Source: Pegoplata infirma (Eukaryota; Arthropoda; Insecta; Diptera; Anthomyiidae). From it: 64,000 nt of DNA. The translations under genes were made by a program, and so were the position numbers. Below, piece by piece: positions 1 through 11,734 of this stretch (its first letter is position 1; each line of letters opens with the position of its first letter). The notes under the pieces are model-generated. The model did not search any database. It saw only the letters and a program-made list of their open reading frames with translations, and was not told the origin of the DNA. The stretch is taken from positions 39,703,890-39,767,889 of the forward strand of contig OY992540.1 in the NCBI GenBank assembly GCA_963921195.1. The letters run 5' to 3'.

Positions 1-442
1 CAATGTTCTCTAAACAACAAAACTTTTGACTCAAATTTAAACAAGTAAAAATAGATATTTTTTACTAAATGTTTTTTGAATTAATTACAAAGTTAGACAA
101 AATCGAATTTTCCGAATGGAAATGGGATGAAACCAAAAGCAAATGAAAGTTGACATTTTCCATAACAAAACACACAATTTTTTTTAGTTTAATTTAAAGG
201 TAATTACAAAATTAAGTATACGCCTCTTATACAGTTTTCAAGTAGTTATAATTACACTGTGGAACAAATTCAGGTTAGCAAAAGTTAGGTCGATTCTGAG
301 AGTGAGGGGTGAAAATAGAGGCTAATTAGAAGACCCGTATCGCGTCGTTTGTTAATGCCGATTTTCAGCATATTGTTTATATGGTTTTTGGCAATAACTC
401 GTCGACTAATTGATATTTTTTTAATATGTAAAAGCCAAATCA

Positions 443-1640
443 CACTGCGGAACACTAAAAAAATAAAGAAGAGTGGCGACCATCATTTCTGTATATTTCG
501 GATATCCTGATTCGAATGGCGTACTCCGTTTTTCGATGTATGGTACAGTTTTCTTGCAAAATGTCGTTAAAGATTTGCCGATTTCGAGCCAGTTTTTTAA
601 CAAAAAAATTTGCAAAGTAAAGTATTTATAAATTTTATGGCATGGAAAACAATGATATGACTTGTAGGAATATTTCTTATGCAAATTTGATTTAAAGCTT
701 AAAGGGAATTTCTTAATTTTTTAAGGTTTTCGCGAAATTAACAGCCAAATTGGTGTTTGATATAAAACTTGCTTTGAGTGAATCAAAAAGGCATCCCTAA
801 CAATACAAAAAGTGGACAAAAACCAGCTATGTTATATGGACCATCATGATGAAAATCGCGAAAAACCGTTTTTTCATATATGGCAGCATCACTTTACAAG
901 ATGATTTAGGGCTCCATCTTTTAGTATATAATGTGGGAACCTTAAACAACTAACTGACACAAAATTTGTCCAAAAAAGTTTGCATTTGCAAAAGTTATCT
1001 TAACAAAAACTAATATTTCAGTGCTTGCCATACAATAATTATAGTTTTTGTTAAGATAACTTTTGCAACTAAAAAGTTTTTTGTACAAATTTTGGGTCAG
1101 TTCATTGTTTAAGGTTCCCACATTTTATACTAAAAGATGAAGCCTCAAATCATCTCCTAAAGTGATGCTGCCATTTAAAAAAAAAACGGTTTTTCGTGAT
1201 TTTCATTATGATGGTCTATATAACAAGATGTTTTTTGTCCACTATTCGTAGTGTCATGGATGCCTTTATGATCCACAAAATTCAAGTTTTTTATCAGAGA
1301 CCAATTTAATGGTTAATTTCGCGAAACCTAAAAAAAATAAAGAAATCCGCGAATTTAAGGGCTTAAGATGAAAATATTTAAACCAAATTTACATAAGAAA
1401 TATCGCTACAAGTTATATCTTTGTTTTCCATGCCATAAAATTTAAAAATCATTCGCTTTGGAAATTTGTTTGTTAAAAAAGCAGCTGAAAATCAGCCTAT
1501 TTTTAATGACATTTTGCAAGAAAACTGTAGCATACATCAAAAAACGTAGTACGCCATTCGATTCAGCATGTCCGAATGGTCGTACCTCTTGTTTTCTAAA
1601 TAATAGTGGTTAGTTTTGTCACGCAGTGTTATTTCTAGAG
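443..1640. repeat. inner foldback nested in the 255-2150 element
   Basis: The block around 480-950 (GGCGTACTCCG, TTTTCTTGCAAAATGTC, TTTATGGCATGGAAAACAA) recurs reverse-complemented at about 1140-1600. The loop is near 1000-1040. Ends read CACTGCGGAAC (from 443) and CACGCAGTG (about 1621-1629), a variant of the CACTGTG ends of the enclosing element, so this looks like a related copy that jumped into it. Non-coding. Confidence 0.65.
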
Positions 1641-1654
1641 ACCTGTCCAACAAT

Positions 1655-2010
1655 TATTTTTTAAATTGATTTAGAAAATTTTTGCGGTGCTTATGAAGCA
1701 AAATATTTTCAAAAAGCATGAAAAATAAAATTATATTTCCAACATTTTCCTTCATAAAGGGTACTTTTCACTATCACACATTTCCATTATACAAGCGTAA
1801 TTTCACCATGTTAACGAAATATTTTTTTAAAAAATTTGGCCAGAAATTGTTCACTTATTAGATACGACTAGATTTCAATCAAAAAAGAATCCAAAAATCT
1901 TTAGGAAGTTGATCAATTTTGATGTGTATAATGGAAAAGTGTGATAGTGGAAAGTACCCTTAAGCACCACAAAAATTTTCTAAAACATTTTTTTAAAAAA
2001 TTAAAAAAAA
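1655..2010. repeat. small inverted repeat
   Basis: About 1664-1800 (GAAAATTTTTGCGGTGCTTATG, then GGGTACTTTTCACTATCACAC and CATTTCCATTATA) pairs with about 1925-1990 (TATAATGGAAAAGTGTGATAG, then AGCACCACAAAAATTTTC). This is a palindromic MITE-like block of about 350 bp with no coding content. Confidence 0.6.
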
Positions 2011-4156
2011 AAAAAAAAAAAAACATATCAATATATCGGCATTTGACTGAAAAGTTCGAAGATCGATTCAAAAAATAATTTAGACTCTATTTTCACCCCT
2101 CACTCTCAGAATCGACCTATCTTTTGCTAACCTAAATTTGTTCCACAGTGTTATAATAATAGTTTACCAAATTCAAATGAGTGCAAAAAACAATCTTGGT
2201 ACTAAACTAATAACGTTTTCTTTTCTGGAAAAAAATGTTGCACTTTCTGCACTTTTTTCTTTAATGACTGTTCGTGCACAGAAATGAACAATAAGTATAG
2301 ACATTAGGGTGGCAGCTATTTTGCAAAACTTTTGAAGGAGTGCACCCCTAATTTTTATTACATTTGGTCTAAAAATGCTATGCTAAAAATTTCAGCCAAA
2401 TCGGACAACGTTAACACGAGGCGCATCGAGGTCAAAGGTCAAAGGTCAAAAAATAGCCATATTTTGATGAAAAACATTAAATAATGGTGTTGTTTTTGAA
2501 TATATTGTTAAAAAGTGGTACACGAGTTGTTTTAAGTATAAGAAGATAAATTAAAAATTTTTGGGTTTTCAAAAATTAACCCTTGTAAGTCTTTCGGGGT
2601 CAAAATGACCCAATTTTCACAAAATGACCCCTAAAACACGAAAATCAGCCCCAATTTTCTAAATTTATTGAAATAAACCAATGTAAACCCATATTAATAT
2701 ACTATTCTATCATAAATACTCAGATATGAAATACTGTCTTTGTAGGATGTCATTCACCCGTTTCACGGTAAGGCCAAAAATAAGCATTTTATTTGGCGTG
2801 GTTCTCAAAACTGATATTTTGGTTTTTTCAAAATTTTCTTAAACAAAATTAGGAAAAATGCTGAAAAAACCACAGAATCTTATCAAATATTTGTTAACAT
2901 ATAAAAAAAAAAATTTTGGGGGATACCCCTCGAATAGTTTGGCGTGGGCATCGATTTAAACTCAGCGGATTTCGAGGAAAATGCCTTTTTTGCCCACAAT
3001 TTATTCAATATGGAAAAAATTTGGTAAATATTTTACAATTTGACAAAGTCAGGGCCATAAATTAGTAAAAACTATGTTAGGCATTAACCCTAAACATTTT
3101 AGGAAAATAGAATAATATCAACCCGGTTTTTATTCGGGTCAAAGGTCAAATTTAGGGATATTTGGATTTTTTTTGGAAAAAGGCATCTAAATATGAAATG
3201 TTTATTGCGATTTTTCATAAAACTTGGTATAATTATTGTACGAGCTCAGAAAAATAATTATTTAAATTTTTTAAAATTAACCCATAAATGAACATGGCCC
3301 AGCACATTAAAATTTCTTTATATAGATTTTTATATTTTCTTTCGATTTTTATAAAACTTGTTATGATTATGTGCGAGGTCAGAAAACTAATTATTTGATT
3401 TTTTTTAATTAACCCATAAATGAACATGGGGCCAAAATGGCCCAGCACGTTAAAAATTCTTAATATAGTTTTTTTTTATTTTTTTTCTATTTCTATTAAA
3501 CTTGTTATTATTTTTATGCGACGTTTGAAAAAAAATAAAAAAACTATATTAAGAATTTTTAATGTGCTGGGCCATTTTGACCCCATGTTCATTTATGGGT
3601 TAATTAAAAAAAATCAAATAATTAGTTTTCTGACCTCGCACATAATCATAACAAGTTTTATAAAAATCGAAAGAAAATATAAAAATCGATATAAAGAAAT
3701 TTTAATGTGCTGGGCCATTTTGACCCCATGTTCATTTATGGGTTAATTTTAAAAAAATTAAATAATTATTTTTCTGAGCTCGTACAATAATTATACCAAG
3801 TTTTATGAAAAATCGCAATAAACTTTTCATATTTAGATGCCTTTTTCCAAAAAAAATCCAAATATCCCTAAATTTTACCTTTGACCCGAATAAAAATCAG
3901 GCTAATATTATTCTATTTTCCTAAAACGTTTAGGGTTAATGTCTAACATAGTTTTTAATAATTTATGGCCCTGACTTTGTCAAATTTCAAAATATTTACC
4001 AAATTTTTTCCATATTGAATAAATTGTGGGCAAAAAAGGCATTTTCCTCGAAATCCGCTGAGTTTAAATCGATGCCCACGCCAAACTATCCAAGGGATAT
4101 CCCCCAAAAAAATATGTTAGCATATCCCTATTAATATTATAAATCTGATTGTTGGT

Positions 4157-4204
4157 TTGTCTGTCTGTCTGTCTTTCTGTCTGTCTGTCTGTCTGTCTGT
4201 CTGT
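4157..4204 (+). repeat. GTCT tetranucleotide microsatellite in the Helitron 5' region
   Basis: Runs of GTCTGTCTGTCT with one TTTC interruption lie about 30 bp inside the Helitron 5' end. The same position is typical for Lep1/mini-me elements. Confidence 0.85.
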
Positions 4205-4209
4205 TCCGC

Positions 4210-6560
4210 AATAAGTACAGAACGGCTTAACCGATTTTCATGAAATTTTCACCACAGATAGTACTAACAGAGGCGGGAACTATAGGCCATAAGCGAACGC
4301 GATCGGACAAAGGGGCGTAAAATGCCACGCCCCTTTGTACCATGCTAAAGCTATATCTGCCAGTCAGACAATAACGGAAAAACGGCTGAACCGATTTTCA
4401 TGAAATTTTCACCACAGATAGTACTAATCAAAGCGGTAACTATAGGCCTTAAGCGACCGCGATCGGAAAAAGGGGCGTAAAATGCCACGCCCCTTTGTAC
4501 CATGCTAAAGCTATATCTGCCTGTCCGGCAATAACGGAACTACGGCTGAACCGATTTTCATGGAATTTTCACCACAGATAGTACTAACCGAGGCGAGAAC
4601 TATAGGCCATAAGCGACCGCGATCGGATAAAGGGGCGTAACCTTTGTCCGATCCACGCCCCTTTTTACCATGCTAAAGCTATATCTGCCTGTCACACAAT
4701 AATGGAAAAACGGCTGAACCGATTTTCATGAAATTTTCACCACAGATAGTACTAACCGAGGTGGGAACTATAGGCCATAAGCGACCGCGATCGGCAAAAG
4801 GGGCGTTAAATGCCACGCCCCTTTGTACCATGCTAAAGCTATGTATATCTGCCTGTCCGACAATAACGGAAAAACGGCTGAACCGATTTTCATGGAATTT
4901 TCACCACAGATAGTACTAAACGAGGAGGGAACTATAGGCCATAAGCGACCGCGATCAGACAAAGGGGCGTAAAATGCCACGCCCCTTTGTACCGTGCTAA
5001 AGCTTTATCTGCCTGTCCGGCAATAACGAGAAAAAGGCTGAACCGATTTTCATGAAATTTTCACCACAGATATTACAAACCGAGGCGGGAACTATAGCCC
5101 AGAAAAATCCGCAATCGGAAAAATGGGCTTAAAATGCCACGCCCCTTTGTACTATACAGAAACTATGTCTGCCAGTTCCACAATCACTGAAAAGTGATTT
5201 AACCGATTTCGCTGAAATTTTTACCACAGATAGTACTAACCGAGGCGAAAACTATGAGCCACAATAGAGGGCGATCGAAAAAAGGGGCGTAAAACGCACC
5301 CCCCTTTTTGTTACACTGAAAGCTATTTCTGCCTTTTCCGCAATTACGCTTAAACAGCTAACTTGATTTTTATGAAATTTTCAACACAGATAGTATTAAC
5401 CAAAGCGAAAAGTATGATCCACAATAGAGGGCGATCGAAGAAAGGGGGCGTAAAATGCCACGCCCCTTTGTATTACATTGAAAGTTATTTCTTCCTGTTT
5501 CGCAATCACGCATAAACGGCTGAACCGATTTTAATGAAGTTTTTACCAAAGATAGTACTAACCGAGCCGGAAACTAGAAATTATAATATAAATAATGTCA
5601 CGCTCCTTTTAACTATACTGAAAGTTTTTTCTGCATGTTCCGTTATCATGCTTAAACGACCATACCGATTTAAAAAAAATAAATAAAATAGCACGCCCTT
5701 TTTATTTAATTGAACGCTATTTCTGTCTGTTCCGTAATCTAGCATTAAACTGCTAAACCGATTAGAATGAAATTTTTACCACAGATAGTAAGTACTTACC
5801 GAGGGGGAAACTATAGATAGAGCGCGTTTGGACAAAGCGCGTTTGGACAAAGGGGCGTAAATTGACTCGCGCCTTTGTATTATACTGAAAGTGTTTCTGC
5901 CTGTTCCTTAATAACGCTTAAACGACTAAACCGATTTTAACAAAATTTTTTCCATTGATAGTACTAACAGAGGCGGCACTTTAGTATGTATCAACCTCCA
6001 CGCCTTTTGCAATGTACAGAAAATTCATTCTGCCTTTCCATAATAAAGTTTAAACGGTTATTATAATTTTCACGACAGTTAGTTAGTACTTATTGAGGCG
6101 GAAACTATAGACACGACCAGACAGAGGCATGAATTGCCACGTCCCTTTGCAATACATTGAAATTTATTTCTGCCGATCCGTACACACGCGTTGACGGTGA
6201 AACCAATTTTAATTAAATTTTCACCACAGTTGGTATTTACCGTGGCGATCGGGAAAAGGTGCCGCACCCCTGTGTATTAAATTAAAAAATATTTTTTCCT
6301 GTTAAACGATATGCCATATTAGCCCGCGATTAGACAAATGGGAGTAAAATGCCACGTAAATTTGTTATATACAGAACGCTATTTCCTATATTAAACAGCG
6401 ATTGATAAAAAGGCATATAATGGCACGCCCCTTTGTACTTTAGTGAGAGTTATGTATGCTGAGCTAATTTAGTTGCAATTTTCTTCACGTGCTAACCAAT
6501 AGGGGAACTATAGGTCACATGAGACCAAAATTAAACTAAATGCGTTAAATGCCACACCCA
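4210..6560 (+). repeat. tandem ~150-180 bp units filling the Helitron
   Basis: Each unit holds a fixed order: TCTGCCTGTCC, CAATAACGG, GGCTGAACCGATTTTCATG, TTTTCACCACAGATAGTAC, AACTATAGGCC, GCGACCGCGATCGG, AAAGGGGCG, and GCCACGCCCCTTTGTAC. Five to six copies from about 4210 to 5150 are close to identical. Later copies, to about 6560, are progressively diverged and shortened, so the array appears to have been amplified from its 5' side. The GGGGCG...CGCCCC pair makes a hairpin in each unit. Confidence 0.85.
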
Positions 6561-6713
6561 CTTGAACTACAGCGAAAGTTCTGCCTTTATTGAAAAAATC
6601 GAAAAAAATCGACCAAACCTCATGAATAGGTTTATAGTCACCAGTGAAAAGTCACGAAGAAGTAAATAAATTGACTAATAAAAAACTCATTCATTACATA
6701 ATATTTTTTTTAA

Positions 6714-6743
6714 CCCGGGCAACGCCGGGTGCAAAACAGCTAG
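6714..6743 (+). other. Helitron 3' terminal hairpin and CTAG end
   Basis: ACCCGGGCAACGCCGGGT folds into a short stem-loop, followed by GCAAAACAG and CTAG. This is the standard Helitron 3' terminator arrangement, and it fixes the orientation of the element as plus. Confidence 0.85.
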
Positions 6744-7861
6744 TATTTTATAAGATTCTGTGGTTTTTTCAGCATTTTTCCTAATTTTGTTAAAGAAAAT
6801 TTTGAAAAAACCAAAATATCAGTTTTGAGAACCACTCCAAATAAAATGCATATTTTTGGCCTTACCGTGAAACGGGTGAATGACATCCTACAAAGACAGT
6901 ATTTCATATCTGAGTATTTACAATAGAATAGAATATAAATATGGGTTTACATTGGTATATTTCAATAAATTTAGAAAATTGGGGCTGATTTTCGTGTTTT
7001 AGGGGTCATTTTGTGAAAATTGGGTCATTTTGACCCCGAAAGACTTACAAGGGTTAATTTTTGAAAACCCAAAAATTTTTAATTTACCTTCTTATACTAA
7101 AAACAACTCGTGTACCACTTTTTAACAATATATTCAAAAAACAACACCATTTATTAAATGTTTTTCATCAAAATATGGCTATTTTTTGACCTTTGACCTT
7201 TGACCTCGATGCGCCTCGTGTTAACGTTGTCCGATTTGGCTGAAATTTTTAGCATAGCATTTTTAGACCAAATGTAATAAAAATTAGGGGTGCACTCCTT
7301 CAAATTCGAAGTTTTGCAAAATAGCTGCCACCCTAATAGACATGTTTGGTACCAAAAGAAAGGTATTTTAGAGTTCTATCTAACTGTTTATAATAAAATT
7401 TCCAAACGCACTTATTTTATTTAAAAATATGTGAAAAACTCATAAATTTTTACATTTCAACTCAAAATCTGAGAATTATTTTAAAATGCTTGATATAGCA
7501 TTAGATAGGCCTTGAAAATACCATTATTTTGGTACCAAACATGTCTATATTTACTGTGCACAAATATTCATTAAAGAAAAAAAAGTGCAGAAAGTGCGAC
7601 ATATTTTCCAGAAAAGAAATAAAGCCTTGGGGGTTTTGTTATAGAAAATGTCAACTTTCGTTGTTGCACTGTGTTATTTATTTAATTGTTTCTACGTAAT
7701 CAAATCTTTAATTAGCATTGTTCTCAAAGAATGCCGAAAAAATTAAAAAAAAAATCAAAATTACCGATTTCAGTACACGCTAATGTATATAATGCTGAAT
7801 TTGTAAATAAAAGCTCATATATTAATTAAACTTACTCACACACACACATAAATACATCCAT

Positions 7862-8687
7862 TAGGATGGCAGCGAAATTTATGTTGATTTTTTTTTTTTA
7901 ATTGAATATCGTCTATATCGTATTGTGCCATATGGTCTTAAACTGATGCAGAACAAATTTCAGCTAAATCGGATAACTTTAACTCGTGCACCTTTACGGT
8001 CAAAGTTCACAAGGTAAAAAATATAAATTTTCGATAAGAGCAAAAACAAAAATTTTCGATTTTTTTTTAATAATTGGGAACTCTATTAGCTTATTAATGG
8101 CGAAAAAGATAATTTCAATCGGACAAGTTTTTTAATTCCAAAATGGTCTTCGAAACACAAAATTGAGGGCGCTTACCCTAAAAATTTATAGAGTAAATAT
8201 TTACTCTTTTGTCGCTCTTTAAAATAGGTTTTCTTTGATTATTATTTTAATTTTTGGAGACATCGTAATTTCGGTCTTAAATAGGGACAAAACTCCATTT
8301 TTCAGTTTTTGACCCCGAATTTTACATCAAAATACGATGTCGCCAAAAAAATAAATTTAATTTATTGTCAAGAGCAACAACAAATCTAAGAGTATGCTAG
8401 TCATAGCTTTTAAAAAGTAAGCACCCACCCAACCAGCCTCATTTATTTTTTCGAAGTCCATTTTGAAATTGAAACGAAATGAACTTTTTAGCCTTAATAA
8501 GCTGATAAAGCTCACTAACTTTCAAAAAAAAAAAAAAAAGCATCGAAAACAAAAATTTTTATACGTGCCCGGGTTGAAGTTATCCGATTTTGCTCTAATT
8601 TGTCCTTAATCAGTTTAAGACCATGTGACACAATATTCCGTCCGGAAAGTTGTGAAAATTTCAACTTGAAATTTCGCTGCTCCCCTA
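7862..8687. mobile_element. hAT-like foldback MITE
   Basis: Ends are TAGGATGGCAGCGAAATT (7862) and AATTTCGCTGCTCCCCTA (ending 8687), imperfect inverted repeats similar to the TAGGGTGGCAGC end of the 2305-7335 element. The flanks ACATCCAT (7854-7861) and TTATCCAT (8688-8695) agree at six of eight positions, consistent with a decayed 8-bp duplication. Arms such as GTCTTAAACTGATG... (about 7933-8020) pair with 8560-8640. No coding sequence. Confidence 0.7.
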
Positions 8688-8695
8688 TTATCCAT

Positions 8696-9035
8696 ATATG
8701 CGTCAATAAATTTATCATTATGTTTTTTATAAACAAATCAAGTGTATTTAATGGGTTTATTGCCACCACAATTACATGACAGAAATGTGGTTCAATCTTG
8801 TTACGTACACGCACAAATATGTTTTCATTATGGTGGCAATTAAATTTTAAGCAAAGTTTTTAAATGATAGACAATTTTCTATATTGTATATCGCCCGTGA
8901 AAAAGGGTATTTTTTACCGTGGATTCTTGGATATATTTTATATTACGTTCATAAATACTCTATAGCCATTTAAACAATCCCATTTACAGTTTAATTAAAT
9001 TCCAAAAACTAGCGATTTTCATTTTTTTAAAATAA
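8696..9035. other. AT-rich spacer, no gene seen
   Basis: Low-complexity AT-rich sequence between two foldback elements. No exon, RNA gene or repeat boundary could be recognised. Confidence 0.6.
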
Positions 9036-9038
9036 TAA

Positions 9039-11731
9039 CACTGTGCAACAAATTTTGGGTCATCGCATTGAGCCTCACTGTCTTCAACGCCATATGAAAG
9101 TAGACCATCAAGTGGACAAAATCACCAAAGGGTGTTGCAAAGTCAGTTCGGATTTCTTTTTTATAGCCCACTGAAGTTTTGAAATTTTTGTTAAAGACGT
9201 TTGGAAAACGTCAAAAATACTATAATAAAAACACATCTGAGCTTCAAAATTTGATCTGATATCGTCAGTGAAATTTTATGGCGGTTCTTTTCTTAAAACA
9301 TTTTAACCCTCTAACTGCCATTTTAAGGGGTCATTTTAGTCCTATTTTAAAAACTAAACACAGAAGTCTAATAAAACGTCCATTTAGAGGGTTAAATTGT
9401 TCTACAAATATTTTCCTCATAAAATTTTACTAGGGGTTGTCAAATGATCAAAGTTTGTGCGACATGCGCAAAGTGCTCAAAAAGGGTCAAGTAAAAATAA
9501 TCAATGTTTGTTATTTTTCCAATTTTTTTTTTTATATTTTTTTGGGCCGAAATATATAAAAAAAAAAACAAGTTACAAAGTTAATTTCGACTTTGTCGAA
9601 TGTATTCATACCCTCCACGATGTAAACAAGTTTATTTGCAAAAAAAAAAAAACAAAAAAAAATTTTTTTTTAAAAAATTCGCGAAAAAAAATTTTTGGTA
9701 AAAAAAAATTCGACGAAAATGTTTTTTTTTTTTTTTTAAATATGTTTGAACTTGTTTAAATACCATTCGGTGATCAATTCTGTTCACATGTGTCAAGCAG
9801 CAACCGAATTAAAGCATTTTGTGTTTTTAGGTTATGTTGAATGTACCACAATTTTCGAGGTGTTCATACATTTCCGTTTATAACTTTTGAACCGCTAAAC
9901 CGATTTCGCAATATCAAACTACTTAGGGCAACAACAAGTAAATATGCTAAGTCTTAGTTATATCTGTTTAATACTTTGGCCGTGATCGCCATTTCCACAG
10001 ACGGACAGGCATCGCTAGAATGCCTTAAAATCGATCACTGATCAATAATATATATGGGGGTTTTCGTGTCAACTGACACAACTTTTGATCCCGATCTACT
10101 ATCCTATTGGATAGTAGTGCAGACACAATTTTTCAACGTGATCGGTCAAGGACTCTCTGAGTTAGAGGGGGTCGAAATTTGATATTTTGGCCAAAGAGGT
10201 GTTTATTCTTATCCATGTAACTTCTTACAAACTGTTTTTAGCAAAATGTGTCCCTAAATAGTTTAGATTGCTATTTCTTCAATCTTGCAAAAAAAAATTA
10301 TAAAAAAATAAAAAAAAATTTTGATTTTTTTTTTTATCCAAAACTTGTTTAACTTTTTTTTCAAATCGGGCCCTTTTTTTGACTCAAAAGAAAGCTTAGG
10401 TTTTTTCCCCACCTAATTCTTCTTTGTCCTCAAATATATTTTTGCTTCACCAACAAATTTCCGCTAGAACGGCATCACGCGACCTTTTCCCAAGATACTT
10501 GAAATGGTAACTAAGACTTAGCACATTTACTTGTTGTTGCCCTAAGCAGTTTGGTATTGCATTTGAGCGCAATCGGTTCAGCGGTTCAAAAATTATGAAT
10601 GAAAATGTAAGAACGCCTTGAAAATTGTGGTACATTCAACATAACCTAAAACACAAAATGCTTTAATTCTGCTGCTGGTTGACGCATGTGAACAGAATCG
10701 ATCACCAAATGGTATTTAAACAAGTACAAACATATCTTTTTACAACAAAAAAACATTTTCGTCGAATTTTTTTTTACCAAAAAAATTTTTTCGCGGATTT
10801 TTTTTTTCAATTTTTGTTTTATTTTTATTTTTGCAAATAAACTTTTTTACATCGTGGATGGTATTAATACATTCGAAAACCTCAAATTTAACTTTGTTAC
10901 TTGTTTTTTTTTTTATATTTCGGCCCAAAAAAAATATAAAAAAAAAATTTTAATACTTTAAAATTTTTAAGCATTTTCTATATGCTGGACGAACTTTCTG
11001 TCTTAGACGTGCCCTAGTAAAATTTGATTCAGAAAATATTTGTAAAATATTTTAACCCTTTAACTGCCTTTTTTTATAAACTTTTTTGTATTTCTTTTTA
11101 AAAAAGGACAAAAATTACCCTTTAAAACGGGAGCTAGAGGGTTAATTTGCTCAAAGAAAAGAATCATCATACAATTTTATAAAACACCTCAGAACATCAT
11201 TTTTAGCTCAAAAGTATATTTGCACTGTTTTTTGTCGATATTTTTTAACACAGCTTTGGTAAAAAAATAACAAACATTGATTATTTATACATGACCCTTT
11301 TTAAGCACTTTGCGCATGTTGCACAAACTTTGAACATTTGACAACCCCTAGTGAAATTTTATGAGGAAAATATTTGTAAAACATTTTAACCCTCTAAATG
11401 GGCGTTTTATTAGACTTATGTGTTTAGTTTTTGAAAAAGGACTAAAATGACCCCTTAAAATTACAACTAGAGGGTTAAAATGTTCTAAGAAAAGAACCGC
11501 CAAAAAATTTTACTAAAGACATCAAATCATATTTTGAAGCTCAGATGTGTTCTTGTTATAGTATTTTTGACGTTTTCCAAACGCCTTTGATAAAAAAATA
11601 AAAATTTCAGTGGGCTATAAAAAAGAAATTCGAACTGACTTTGCAAAACCCTTTGGTGATTTTGTCCATTTGATGGTCTACTTTCATATGGCTTTGAAGC
11701 CATTGAGGCTCATTTTTCTTGTTGCACAGTG
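9039..11731. mobile_element. non-autonomous foldback element, TAA target duplication
   Basis: Ends are CACTGTGCAACAA (9039) and TTGTTGCACAGTG (ending 11731), each flanked by TAA (9036-9038 and 11732-11734). The arms (about 9039-9470 and 11330-11731) are clearly complementary, for example GTAGACCATCAAGTGGACAA against TTGTCCATTTGATGGTCTAC. The terminal motif is shared with the 255-2150 element, and the arm sequence is shared with the 15881-18216 element, so these are one family. A second inverted repeat sits inside. Several GAGGGTTAA / TTAACCCTC words recur in the arms. No transposase frame. Confidence 0.8.
9525..10945. repeat. nested palindromic repeat inside the 9039 element
   Basis: The left part (TTTGGGCCGAAATATA, ACAAGTTACAAAGTTAA, CGAATGTATTCATACC, then long A runs) is mirrored at 10745-10940 (GGTATTAATACATTCG, AACTTTGTTACTTGT, TATTTCGGCCCAAA). 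Further in, CTTAGTTATATC and AAGTAAATATGCTAAGTC near 9930-9960 pair with 10505-10540. It carries the GACGGACAGGCAT...ATCGATCACTGATCA motif of the dispersed repeat family described at 36833 and 62704. Non-coding. Confidence 0.65.
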
Positions 11732-11734
11732 TAA

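Larger units (their letters stand above)
255..2150. mobile_element. non-autonomous foldback element, TTA target duplication
   Basis: Terminal inverted repeats start CACTGTGGAACAAATT (255) and end in the reverse complement AATTTGTTCCACAGTG (ending 2150). Both ends are flanked by TTA (252-254 and 2151-2153), a 3-bp target duplication of the TWA type known for PIF/Harbinger elements. Terminal arms extend about 80 bp (255-335 against 2075-2150). The interior is a second long inverted repeat and a third small one. No transposase reading frame is visible. The superfamily assignment is inference from the duplication only. Confidence 0.75.
4125..6743 (+). mobile_element. non-autonomous Helitron (Lep1/mini-me-like)
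   Basis: The 5' end starts TCCCTATTAATATTATAAATC. The 3' end has a short GC hairpin (6714-6730, ACCCGG and CCGGGT around a GCAACG loop), then nine bases, then CTAG (6740-6743) followed by host T. Host A precedes the 5' end (4124), so insertion is between A and T without duplication, as canonical Helitrons do. The inverted partner arm of the host foldback (about 2862-2893) acts as an empty site: it runs from TATGTTAaCA straight to ATAAGATTCTG. The AACCGATTTT(C)ATGAAATTTT core and the GTCT microsatellite match Lep1-type Helitrons of insects as I know them. There is no Rep/helicase reading frame. Confidence 0.88.
2305..7335. mobile_element. hAT-like foldback element with ~1.17 kb arms, interrupted by a Helitron
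   Basis: Ends are TAGGGTGGCAGCTATTTTGC (2305) and its reverse complement ending CCACCCTA at 7335. The 8 bases ATAGACAT stand directly outside both ends (2297-2304 and 7336-7343), an exact 8-bp target duplication as made by hAT transposases. The left arm (2305 to ~3478) and right arm (~3541-7335 after removing the Helitron at 4125-6743) are each about 1.17 kb and nearly complementary, with a ~60 bp A/T loop. No transposase is encoded, so it is non-autonomous. Confidence 0.85.
120..7673. mobile_element. outer, heavily interrupted foldback element (partial)
   Basis: Short inverted arms remain at both sides: 146-175 (GAAAGTTGACATTTTC...) pairs with about 7632-7660, and 2200-2290 pairs with about 7535-7620 (including the word GCACTTTCTGCACTTTTTTC). 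The right end reads CACTGTG (7667-7673) followed by TTA, close to the CACTGTG ends of the elements at 255 and 9039. No matching left end was found; it is decayed or lies outside the recognisable part. The interior was later filled by the elements at 255-2150 and 2305-7335. A spacer at 7344-7550 has its own small inverted repeat (GACATGTTTGGTACCAAA against TTTGGTACCAAACATGTC). No coding sequence is visible. Confidence 0.5.

Noticed and set aside
9457..9759. 100-codon plus-strand frame
   Set aside because: Low-complexity Lys/Phe translation of poly-A/T inside a palindromic repeat, mirrored by a minus frame at 10740-10928.
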